Origin: Paraburkholderia sp. BL10I2N1
GTDB taxonomy: Bacteria > Pseudomonadota > Gammaproteobacteria > Burkholderiales > Burkholderiaceae
DNA: 64,000 bases
Reading direction: 5' to 3'
Assembly: GCF_004361815.1 (NCBI RefSeq)
Contig: NZ_SNWA01000001.1
Location: 2,542,001-2,606,000, forward strand
Part shown: positions 49,156 to 56,435 of the stretch, piece after piece
How the letters are laid out: the number at the start of each line of letters is the position of its first letter
How positions within the stretch are numbered: the stretch's first letter is position 1
Notes under the pieces: model-generated
Seen by the model: the letters and a program-made list of their open reading frames with translations, nothing else
What the model was told of the DNA's origin: nothing
The model's database searches: none
Translations under genes and position numbers: made by a program

Positions 49156-50064
49156 TCAATTCGAACCGGCCACGGCGATGCGCAGCGACGCCGTTTCGGT
49201 CGCGCCGGGCGCAAGCCAGCGCAGCCCGAGTCCGTTATGGATCGCGTCAGGCAGGCCGAGCCACGGCTCGACGCAATAGAAGTCCGATTCCGGCGCTTCG
49301 GTCCACGTCGTTACCGCATACCAGGGAATCGAGCCCGGCCGCTGCAGGTCGATCGTGATCGTGCGGCCGAGGCCCGGCGCGATGAGTCGCACCGGCTGGG
49401 TCGGTGTGCCCTGGAGGCAGTGGAAGCGGTCCATGATGTGCGGATCGTCGAGGGTGCAGCGCGATTCGCCCGGCTCGGCGGGACTGATCGAGCCGTCGGC
49501 TTCCTGACGACGGCGTTGCGTCGGCGGTAGTTCGAGCGCGGTCTCGCCTCGCTGCGTGTGCGGCAGCGCGAAGTAGAAGTGATGACCGGCATAGTACGGA
49601 AGGGGTGCGTCGCCGGTGTTGGTGGTGGTCAGGTCGACGTCGAGCGTGTGGGCGTCGGCGAGGCGGTAAGTTGCGTCGAAGCGGAAGCCGAATGGGTAAG
49701 CGGCGCGGGTCGCGTCGCTGTCTGACAGCGTCATCGTGACGCCCGCGCCCTGGGCGTCGACGCTGGCCGCAAACGGCAGATCGCGCGCAAAACCATGCAT
49801 CGGCAGATCGCGCACGACGCCGGCGCTATCGCGCCATCGGCCGATCTGCCCATCTACCCGATGCCGGGCCAAAAAGGGAAACAGCAACGGATTGCCGCCG
49901 CGGATTCTTGCTGGCTGGCTCCAGTCGGCCTGATCGGGCCAGTAGATGACCGGCTGGCCGTCGATGTGCCACGACAGCAGCCGGCCGCCGGCTTGCGGCG
50001 CAATGCGGAGCAGGGCAGTGCCCTGTGCGATTTCGAGAATGTCCTGGTTCTGGAATGTAGGCAT
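49156..50064 (-). CDS. Aldose 1-epimerase-family protein
   Basis: A 302-residue beta-sandwich enzyme of the galactose mutarotase superfamily. Signatures are GRLLSWHIDG, MHGFARDLPF with the first conserved His, GHHFYFALP, and the base Glu in FYCVEPWLGLPDA. It interconverts sugar anomers; the exact sugar cannot be told (galactose mutarotase or YeaD-like hexose-6-phosphate epimerase). It has no operon partner on its strand other than the NlpD-like gene 148 bases downstream. Confidence 0.85.
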   Translation of the reverse strand: MPTFQNQDILEIAQGTALLRIAPQAGGRLLSWHIDGQPVIYWPDQADWSQPARIRGGNPLLFPFLARHRVDGQIGRWRDSAGVVRDLPMHGFARDLPFAASVDAQGAGVTMTLSDSDATRAAYPFGFRFDATYRLADAHTLDVDLTTTNTGDAPLPYYAGHHFYFALPHTQRGETALELPPTQRRRQEADGSISPAEPGESRCTLDDPHIMDRFHCLQGTPTQPVRLIAPGLGRTITIDLQRPGSIPWYAVTTWTEAPESDFYCVEPWLGLPDAIHNGLGLRWLAPGATETASLRIAVAGSN

Positions 50065-50295
50065 GGCAGGCGTTCAGGCTGGCAATGATTTAAACGACGG
50101 TTTGGGCGGGCGGCGGACGGGAAAACACCGGCCGACGTCGCGTGCGGCAAGTGGGCGATTTTGCGCTGCTTTGGTCTACGGGGAAACCCTTTCTCGGGAA
50201 ATTGCGGGCGTGACCGCACAGACAAGCTTCCCGATAATCCGTTCAAGAGCCGGGTGGATTGCCCGGTGCCTGAAATTTCGAACGGAGGGAATCTG

Positions 50296-50382
50296 ATGGA
50301 TCTCGCCATGATAATGGGTGTCACCCTGTTCGGCATGTTCACGGGCAGCACCATCTATTTCCTGTACAAAGTCCCGCGTTGA
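50296..50382 (+). CDS. 28-residue single-span membrane peptide
   Basis: MDLAMIMGVTLFGMFTGS then TIYFLYKVPR: one membrane helix and a short basic tail. GGAGGGAA stands at ideal distance before the ATG and a strong terminator follows at 50436-50463, so this is a complete small transcription unit. It resembles tiny membrane subunits in size but matches none I can name. Confidence 0.55.
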   Translation: MDLAMIMGVTLFGMFTGSTIYFLYKVPR

Positions 50383-50435
50383 GGTCGAGCGACCGCACCG
50401 GGGTGGACTGCGTAGCATCCGCCGCATGATCCCCA

Positions 50436-50463
50436 AGGCCCGCCTTCTGGCGGGCTTTTTCTT
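50436..50463 (+). terminator. Rho-independent terminator after the 28-residue gene
   Basis: GCCCGCC (50438-50444), TTCT loop, GGCGGGC (50449-50455), then TTTTTTCTTT. Confidence 0.88.
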
Positions 50464-50629
50464 TAATTAGTGTTACGTGTGTTTCAGGTTGTGACGCAGT
50501 GCGGCAAATTTTCTTCGATATGTGGGGAAAACCCTTGGCGGTCCCATGGTCGCCAGGCATAATCGGGCGGCTCCCTCGCGTTTGGGCGTGTCGTCCAACG
50601 CATAGTTCACCTATTGAGAGGACCCCCAA

Positions 50630-51460
50630 GTGAATCTGTGGTTTCTGATATTTCTGAGTGTGTTGCAGGGTGTCACTGAACTGTTCCCGGTCAGCAGCCT
50701 TGGTCACACGCTGCTCGTGCCGGCGCTGTTTGGCATGCACATCGACAAGCACGCTCCTCAACTGCTGCCGTTTCTCGTCGCGCTGCACCTGGGCACGGCA
50801 TTCGCGTTGCTATGGTATTTCCGCAAGCGCTGGATCGCGTTGATCGGCGGGTTCGTCGCTGCGCTGCGCGGTCGCAGCAACGACGATGGCCACATGATGT
50901 GGGCGCTCATCATCGGCACGATCCCGGCGGGTCTCGTCGGCCTCCTGCTGGAGAAGCGGCTCGAGCGCGTGTTCCATGATCTGCGGATTGTCGCGATTGC
51001 GCTGATCATCAACGGCGTGCTGCTGTGGTTCGGTGACCGTCTGCAGCGCGCGCGTGCGCATCGCGCGCCGGAAAAGCTCACGTTCAGGCAGGCGTTTCTG
51101 GTCGGACTCGCACAGGTCGGGGCACTGATTCCCGGTTTCTCGCGCAGCGGTCTTACGATGATTGCCGGAAATGCAGCCGGTCTCACCGCTGAAAAGGCCG
51201 CCGAGTTCGCGTTTCTGCTGGGCACACCAATCATTTTCGCGGCTGGCCTGCTGGAAGTGCCAAAGCTCTTTCATGCACCGGACCAGCTCGCCGACGCGCT
51301 GCTGGGCGGCGTGCTGACGGCCATCGCCGCGTATCTGAGCGTGCGCTTCCTGATGCGTTATTTCGAGGGACGCGGCCGTCTGGCGTCGTTCGGTATCTAC
51401 TGTGCCATCGCGGGCGCGCTATTTCTCGGCTGGTTCCTGCTGCATCCGCAACCGGTGTGA
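50630..51460 (+). CDS. uppP: Divergent undecaprenyl-diphosphatase (UppP/BacA family)
   Basis: A 276-residue inner-membrane protein with about eight hydrophobic segments. The family motifs are [15 protein letters not shown] (residues 12-26) and [13 protein letters not shown] (near 165-178). The enzyme recycles the lipid carrier undecaprenyl pyrophosphate to the monophosphate for peptidoglycan and O-antigen synthesis, and overexpression gives bacitracin resistance. The first Glu of the usual EGLTE motif is Gln here (Gln13), while the second Glu (Glu17) and the SRSG Arg/Ser are kept. It may be a specialised paralogue. GAGAGGA lies upstream of the start. Confidence 0.85.
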   Translation: MNLWFLIFLSVLQGVTELFPVSSLGHTLLVPALFGMHIDKHAPQLLPFLVALHLGTAFALLWYFRKRWIALIGGFVAALRGRSNDDGHMMWALIIGTIPAGLVGLLLEKRLERVFHDLRIVAIALIINGVLLWFGDRLQRARAHRAPEKLTFRQAFLVGLAQVGALIPGFSRSGLTMIAGNAAGLTAEKAAEFAFLLGTPIIFAAGLLEVPKLFHAPDQLADALLGGVLTAIAAYLSVRFLMRYFEGRGRLASFGIYCAIAGALFLGWFLLHPQPV

Positions 51461-51602
51461 GCCATGCTTGCCGTATCGGCCGGCGGGGACGGCGGTCCGC
51501 GGTGATACGGTATAATTTATGACTTGGCTCCGGATGCGGCTGTAGGGGCGGCAATTAGCGCCTCAACTCATGCCACATCGAGCAGTCAAGTCCGGTCTTA
51601 GT

Positions 51603-51677
51603 CTCCCCATAGTTCAACGGATAGAACACGGGTCTTCTAAACCTGAAATCGAGGTTCGATTCCTCGTGGGGGGGCCA
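51603..51677 (+). tRNA. tRNA-Arg (TCT anticodon)
   Basis: A 75-nt cloverleaf: acceptor CTCCCCA pairs with TGGGGGG (one G-T), D-arm with GTTCAACGGATAGAAC, anticodon loop CTTCTAA with TCT reading AGA codons, T-arm CGAGG-TTCGATT-CCTCG, and encoded CCA. A -10-like TATAAT is at 51511-51516. Its CCA end begins a 108-bp segment that is repeated at 56141-56248. Confidence 0.95.
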
Positions 51678-51780
51678 CCCAAGCTCCAGGCTACGCCAAA
51701 GTGTTTTACAACAAAACCCCGCAACGCTCCGTGCTGCGGGGTTTTTTGCTTTCAGAGCCCTCGGTTGTCGCCAATTGACG
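51673..51780 (+). repeat. 108-bp direct repeat, left copy (with tRNA-Arg terminator)
   Basis: It begins in the CCA end of tRNA-Arg and ends CAATTGACG. It matches 56141-56248 at 106 of 108 positions (the two differences are T/A at 51704 and C/G at 51711 by alignment). It contains the tRNA terminator: ACCCCGCA (51716-51723), TGCGGGGT (51735-51742) and a T-run. The two copies bound the toxin-locus-2 island. Confidence 0.9.
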
Positions 51781-51923
51781 AAGTGCGCATCACGCTGACG
51801 CACCCGCAACAGCTTGCGGGCGCCGATTACCTGAGCCGCGACGCGGCGTTTTCACAACACGCACAGGACGCGACGAAGAACGTCGGCGCACTGCTGACGG
51901 AAATCGACCCGATACAGGCATGA
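51781..51923 (+). pseudogene. 3' fragment of an unidentified gene upstream of toxin 2
   Basis: From the repeat border the frame reads VRITLTHPQQLAGADYLSRD then a further 25 residues ending TEIDPIQA and a stop. It has no start of its own. The last 19 codons also precede toxin 1 (joined there to unrelated sequence). It is therefore the tail of the gene that preceded the ancestral toxin, cut on insertion. In type VI clusters that slot is often vgrG or a chaperone, but this fragment is too short to name. A second short frame (51963-52106, GTG start) overlaps the toxin start and is also kept in both copies. Confidence 0.5.
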
Positions 51924-52080
51924 CAGTAGAGCACGACTGAGTTCGCCGCCAGGAGCGCCACCGTGAGCGAGCCAATCATTGACAATTGCTTGCACAAATT
52001 CAGACATTGGCCAATTGACGCTGATCGTCTGGTCGTCATAGCGTGGTGCGTCCCTATTCACCCAGGAGCGCACCGAATCC

Positions 52081-54432
52081 ATGACGAGCAGCCCCGCCTC
52101 GAATAACCCGCGGACACCGCAGCCGACCAGTACAACGCCGAAACCATTGCGGTTCGCCTTTCCGTTTCGCGACGCAAAGGGCAAGACCATCATCGATGAA
52201 CACCTGTTTCATGCCTGGCTGATGAACGAGCCGGGCGGAAACTTTGCCGCGAGTCCGTCCGGCCTGTGGCATGGCGGCATTCATGTGTCAGCGGAAGGCG
52301 CTGGTCCGATGCTGGACCTGAAATACGGCGTGCGCTGCCTGGCCGATGGCGAGGTCACTGCCTACCGGCTTGATCGTATCAGCCCCACGAGCAGGATTCC
52401 GGCAAGCGGCGGACAGCCGGAACTGAACGTGCCGTACAGCACCAGCTTTGCACTGGTGCGCCATACGCTCGAATATCCCGCCGGAAACCGGCTGTCTTGC
52501 TTCAGCCTCTACATGCACCTTCAGGGCTTCGCGGATTACGAGTGCGAGCCGTCCCAGCCGCGCCCCGGCTACTGGAGTACGCAGGTCGAGGTAACGGCGC
52601 ACGCCCAGGACCGCCCCCACCCCGCCAGCCAGGGGCAACCATCCGCGCCGGACCGCGCAGGGCTGAGGGTGCGCGCATCGAGGCAGCACGGGACCATTCG
52701 GTGCACCCTGCCGCACGGTGCGCGGGCCACGATCGGGCGCCGCGACGGTGACTGGGGGCAGGTCAGCGCCGTCGAGGGTCCGTCTCCATACCCCCCGCAG
52801 GACGGCCGGTTTGTCGGGCCGTACGAGGCCGTTGGCGGCTGGATTTTCATGGGCAGCGAGCCCGGCGACCCCGTGGTGCGCGAGGTCATGCCCGATTCAG
52901 CGTTTGACCGCGTGGTGATTCCACCCCATCCGGTAAAGGTCGGTGCGGGCGACCTGATTGGGTACCTGGGGCCATACTGGCACACGGCGGACCCCGCGCA
53001 GCCAAACCGGATAGTGCATATCGAGGTGTTCTGCGATGGCACGCTGCCAGCCTACATCGAAGCCAGCCGGGCGGCAGCAGAAGCGGACTATCACAATGAG
53101 CGGCCTATCCTGCGTATCGACCGGAGCGTGAAACTGTACGCCGGTCCATCGGTCAGGCAGGAGGGGGCCAATGCGCCCCGCACGGCTATTGTGCAGGTCT
53201 ACAGCCAGTGCGTACTGGACGCGCTGCCCGCTGACTGCAAGGGCTCCGTCGATGACGATCCCTTCAACCACGGCAAGGGCGAACCCTGGTGGAAAATCAC
53301 CAGCGCGGACAGCCGCTACGCGGATATCACGGGCTGGGTGCGCAACCGGCAGACCCCTGCTGGCCGGGTGACGCGCGAATCCCCAGGCCACTGGAGCGAT
53401 TTCGAGATGTTCACGGATTCCGATGCGAACAATCCGACGCTGTTTGGCTCGGCGGATGCCTGGCTCGACTATGTCCTGGACGCAGGCAAGCCCGATCTGT
53501 CCGACGTGGGCAAACTCAAGCCGCTGGCGACGGGTGTCTACCGTGCCATGTCACCCGCGCGTAACGAAAAGGAAGCCGCCGACGAACTCCTGTCGCACGG
53601 GGCGAACAGGTGGCTGCGTTTTCGCGCGTCGCGCCTGATTCCACGGCATCGCAGCGAATGGGCCAGTGAGGAAAGCTATCGGGAACTGTTCGCCCAACTG
53701 GTGACGCGTAGCGAGCCGTCGCCGTATCACGCCGCCGAAATTGAACGCATCAGCAAGCTTGCCTGGTGGGATGAGGTACAGGGCAAGGTCAGCCAGCCCT
53801 TCCCGTCCAGTCCCGATGTGTTCCATATCCATCCGATCGGGCTGGTGGGGAATTTTACCCATAGTGGCACATGCGATTGTAAGGCCCGTTTTGAAAAGAT
53901 ATCAAAGATCGTTCTGCATAATGAGGGCGGATTTGTAAATGATCCAGATGATTCGGGCGGAGCTACAAATAAAGAAATTGCTTGGCCTGCGTGGCAAGCG
54001 TATGCCAAGGAGGATATCGGCGTCGAGTCGACATTAGCTAATCTGAAAGCGCTAACTGACGATCAGGCCAAGGTGATATATCTAAAACGCTGTTGGGAGC
54101 CGCGCGGTTTTTGTGGATTCGTCAACGAAAAAACTGCTTTGAACATCTACGATTGGACAATAACTTCTGGTCAGGCCATTAAAAAAATTCAAGAACTGTT
54201 GATTTCCGACTACTCCACGCCAGTCGCAACTAACAACAAGATGTCAAAAGAATTGGTAGATCAAATCAATTCTATTGGTGATCAAGAGGGGCTGGCGCAG
54301 AAAATTGGAGCGGCGCGCAAGCGATACTACACATCACTTGCATACGACAAAGATGGCCACCCGTCCAAGAATTACAGATTTTTGGACGGGTGGTTAAAAA
54401 GAGTCGATCAGTGTTTGAGATATAATGGATAA
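52081..54432 (+). CDS. Polymorphic toxin with C-terminal GH108-type muramidase
   Basis: A 783-residue protein without signal peptide. Residues 50-330 form an M23-like fold (HGGIHV, GVRCLADGEV, YMHLQ, GDLIGYLG, HIEVF) whose zinc set looks incomplete, with an SH3-like insert (LRVRASRQHG, about 190-225). A second SH3-like segment (KLYAGPSVRQ...WWKI...GWVRN) spans about 345-430. A helical region runs to 592. The tail from 593 begins after GNF and is A+T-richer; it carries the GH108 signature HNEGGFVNDPDDSGGATNKE with catalytic Glu615, and KRCWEPRGFCGF. GH108 enzymes cleave MurNAc-GlcNAc bonds. Lack of a signal peptide plus an exported immunity candidate next door suggests injection into rivals, for example by type VI secretion. 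Confidence 0.8.
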   Translation: MTSSPASNNPRTPQPTSTTPKPLRFAFPFRDAKGKTIIDEHLFHAWLMNEPGGNFAASPSGLWHGGIHVSAEGAGPMLDLKYGVRCLADGEVTAYRLDRISPTSRIPASGGQPELNVPYSTSFALVRHTLEYPAGNRLSCFSLYMHLQGFADYECEPSQPRPGYWSTQVEVTAHAQDRPHPASQGQPSAPDRAGLRVRASRQHGTIRCTLPHGARATIGRRDGDWGQVSAVEGPSPYPPQDGRFVGPYEAVGGWIFMGSEPGDPVVREVMPDSAFDRVVIPPHPVKVGAGDLIGYLGPYWHTADPAQPNRIVHIEVFCDGTLPAYIEASRAAAEADYHNERPILRIDRSVKLYAGPSVRQEGANAPRTAIVQVYSQCVLDALPADCKGSVDDDPFNHGKGEPWWKITSADSRYADITGWVRNRQTPAGRVTRESPGHWSDFEMFTDSDANNPTLFGSADAWLDYVLDAGKPDLSDVGKLKPLATGVYRAMSPARNEKEAADELLSHGANRWLRFRASRLIPRHRSEWASEESYRELFAQLVTRSEPSPYHAAEIERISKLAWWDEVQGKVSQPFPSSPDVFHIHPIGLVGNFTHSGTCDCKARFEKISKIVLHNEGGFVNDPDDSGGATNKEIAWPAWQAYAKEDIGVESTLANLKALTDDQAKVIYLKRCWEPRGFCGFVNEKTALNIYDWTITSGQAIKKIQELLISDYSTPVATNNKMSKELVDQINSIGDQEGLAQKIGAARKRYYTSLAYDKDGHPSKNYRFLDGWLKRVDQCLRYNG

Positions 54433-54437
54433 ATAGT

Positions 54438-54848
54438 ATGAAAATTCTGAAAAGTATTCCATTGGGATGCGCGCTTATCGTATTTTCCCACAGTGTGGGC
54501 GCGTTTTCCCATTCGTTCAATGGTGAGTGGGACTGGCGCGATGCGCCGATTTCACGGACATTTTCGGTTGATCTAAAGCAGCACGGACGGAAACTTCGTG
54601 GGCAGTATTGTGCGGTAGCGCAAAATGGCAATAGAGTAGATTGCGACGACGAGGAGAATTCAAATATTGAAGGAGATATTGACGCTGCCGGGCAATCGGC
54701 AACAGTCAGCTTCTCGTCATTTTTTGGGGCGAAAAATGGAAAGGCGAAGATAAAAATGAGTGACGGCCGTTTAATCTGGCATATCATCAAGAACCCAACT
54801 GGTGGAGAATTCTACGCTCCGAGCGATGCTATCTTAGACAGGCATTAA
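54438..54848 (+). CDS. Putative immunity protein for the GH108 toxin
   Basis: A 136-residue exported protein with signal peptide (MKILKSIPLGCALIVFSHSV, cleavage near GAFS) and a small beta-rich domain with two Cys (QYCAVAQ, VDCDDEE). It starts 5 bases after the toxin stop and is A+T-richer than the toxin N-terminus, like the GH108 module, so module and immunity gene probably moved together. A diverged paralogue is at 39183-39584. Periplasmic location fits protection of peptidoglycan. Role inferred from position. Confidence 0.7.
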   Translation: MKILKSIPLGCALIVFSHSVGAFSHSFNGEWDWRDAPISRTFSVDLKQHGRKLRGQYCAVAQNGNRVDCDDEENSNIEGDIDAAGQSATVSFSSFFGAKNGKAKIKMSDGRLIWHIIKNPTGGEFYAPSDAILDRH

Positions 54849-54868
54849 CTTAGTCGCTCCTGCAATAT

Positions 54869-56140
54869 TCATTTTGTGAATTGAAGCGCGCCATGCGAGG
54901 GATATGAAGGCAGCTTCATCAGGGCGAAATCAGCGAACATACGCAGGAGCACAAGAATAAAAAAGACTGGCTTGATACCCCGACGGGCGATGGCACGCAG
55001 CAGCCAGCGCAGGTTGTAGCCAGCGGCGCACAGTACGGCATGTAGCGCGTCGCCGGCTTGTCCCTTGAGCCAGCAACGTCGCATGCCGTGATCCTGCTTC
55101 ACATGACCGATGATCGGCTCAATGGCCTGTCGCCGTTTGAGCCAACGCCGCTGGGGTGCCGACAGCGTCCTTCTCTTGCCGCGATGCACGACCTATACCG
55201 GCGCAACGTCCGTATCGACGCCGCGAAACCCGAGATCGACCAATGCGGTCTTCGTACGAGGGGCGTCCGGCACATCCTGCAACAGGATCGATGTCTGCTC
55301 GAGCTGTTCCGCCAGGGTGTGGCCGTCGTTGGGGGTGCCCGGGAACGCACGTGCACCGACGATCAGTCCTTGTTTCTCCGTAATTGCCAGGCTGACCTTG
55401 ACGCCGAACTCGTAGGGCTGCCGCGCCTTGCCTTTGCCGAAGCATTCGACCTCCGGCGCATGCAGGGCGTACAACTTGTTCTTATCCTTGGGACGTTGAC
55501 GGCAGATGCGCCAGGCCCGCTCCAACCACACACGTAGCCGCGCCTGCCGTTCGTCCGCAACCTCGGACAGCTTGCGTTCCATGTCACGCAACAACCGGCC
55601 CAGCACTGTGCGCTGTCGTTTAAGCACGCGACGCAGGCGCTTGAACTGTTTGGCATGCGCGTAGCTGCCGGCTCGGCGGCGCAAACGCTTACCCTCGCGT
55701 TCGTAAGTCTGCTTCAGATTCAGACCGGCATGCTGCGCCAGCTGTACAAGCCGGGCACGTGCCACTTCAAGCAGTCGGCTGTCGGTCGGATAGGCAATCG
55801 CCTTCTCCTGGACAGTGGTATCGACAATCACCCGTTCGAACTCCGCCGGCGTTACCGCCTTCATCTGCACCGCGGTGGCGATTGTCGTTGCCAGCAACTG
55901 ACACCGACTTCGCCCAGGGCCTGACGAAAGCGCACCAGATTGGTCGGATCGCATGGCAGGCGGGGCTGAAAGTAGTCTTCGCCGCAAAAGAACTGGAAGT
56001 AGACGTCCTGCGCCCAACGCCCGCATACCGACTCGTCGCTTTCGTTGTACGCGTGCTTCAGGTAGAGCAGACCGACCATCAGCCGAACCGGCAAACGGTC
56101 TTTACCCAATAAGCCTCTCCGGCTGCAATATGAATTTCGT
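54869..56140 (-). pseudogene. IS5-family transposase remnant
   Basis: The minus strand encodes a DDE transposase in pieces. The first part (56140 to about 55900) reads LPVRLMVGLLYLKHAYNESD and LPCDPTNLVRFRQALGE; a small deletion near 55900 shifts the frame. The middle part holds IVDTTVQEKAIAYPTDSRLL and KNKLYALHAPEVECFGKGKA; a TAG stop at 55193-55195 (GVDTDVAPV-stop) interrupts it, after which MHRGKRRTLSAPQRRWLKRR and the C-terminal HAVLCAAGYNLRWLLRAIAR follow in frame. The N-terminal part is missing because the element is cut at the 108-bp repeat. It cannot be active. Inverted terminal repeats were not identified. Confidence 0.85.
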
Positions 56141-56248
56141 GGCCACCCAAGCTCCAGGCTACGCCAAAGTGTATTACAAGAAAACCCCGCAACGCTCCGT
56201 GCTGCGGGGTTTTTTGCTTTCAGAGCCCTCGGTTGTCGCCAATTGACG
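56141..56248 (+). repeat. 108-bp direct repeat, right copy
   Basis: A copy of 51673-51780 with two differences, including the complete terminator hairpin but no tRNA in front. It abuts the truncated transposase on its left and continues into unrelated sequence (GGCCAGAATTTTTGAGGG) on its right. Confidence 0.9.
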
Positions 56249-56364
56249 GCCAGAATTTTTGAGGGTGTTTCTGGGGGTAGGTGACAGATATCCGAATCGG
56301 CGAACACAGCAAATAGATGCCACTCGTCACGCCACACCCCACAACCTCGCGTCCTTGAATACGC

Positions 56365-56392
56365 AAAAAAAAGGGGCAGCCGAAGCTGCCCT
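56365..56392 (-). terminator. Terminator of the AcpA-like gene
   Basis: On the minus strand GGGCAGC, TTCG loop, GCTGCCC, then eight T. It lies 44 bases after the stop at 56436. Confidence 0.88.
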
Positions 56393-56435
56393 GAAGGTCC
56401 GGTGCGAGCGGACTGTGCTTACTCAGTGTGACCGG

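Larger units (their letters stand above)
51863..54852 (+). repeat. Inverted-repeat arm 2 (toxin locus copy 2)
   Basis: It matches arm 1 in reverse: 51863-53856 against 40738-42732, and 54429-54852 against 39179-39593. Only 53857-54428, the GH108 module, lacks a counterpart in arm 1. The orientation is opposite, so recombination between arms would invert the 9.1 kb between them. Confidence 0.9.
51781..56140. mobile_element. Toxin-immunity island at tRNA-Arg, flanked by 108-bp repeats
   Basis: The island contains the tail of an upstream gene, the GH108-type toxin, its immunity candidate and a decayed IS5-family element. It sits between two nearly identical 108-bp repeats, the left of which begins in the tRNA-Arg CCA. 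No integrase is present. The unoccupied chromosome probably ran straight from the tRNA terminator to the sequence after 56248. Confidence 0.65.

Noticed and set aside
51570..51923. Single 117-codon frame running through tRNA-Arg into the island
   Set aside because: Its first half is translated tRNA and terminator sequence; only the part after 51780 resembles protein and it has no own start.
51790..52193. Minus-strand frames opposite the toxin 2 start
   Set aside because: They occur identically opposite toxin 1 because the DNA is duplicated; no ribosome-binding site and no family match.
51781..54432. Naming the upstream fragment vgrG and the toxins type VI effectors outright
   Set aside because: The fragment is too short and no type VI gene occurs in the window; kept as inference only.
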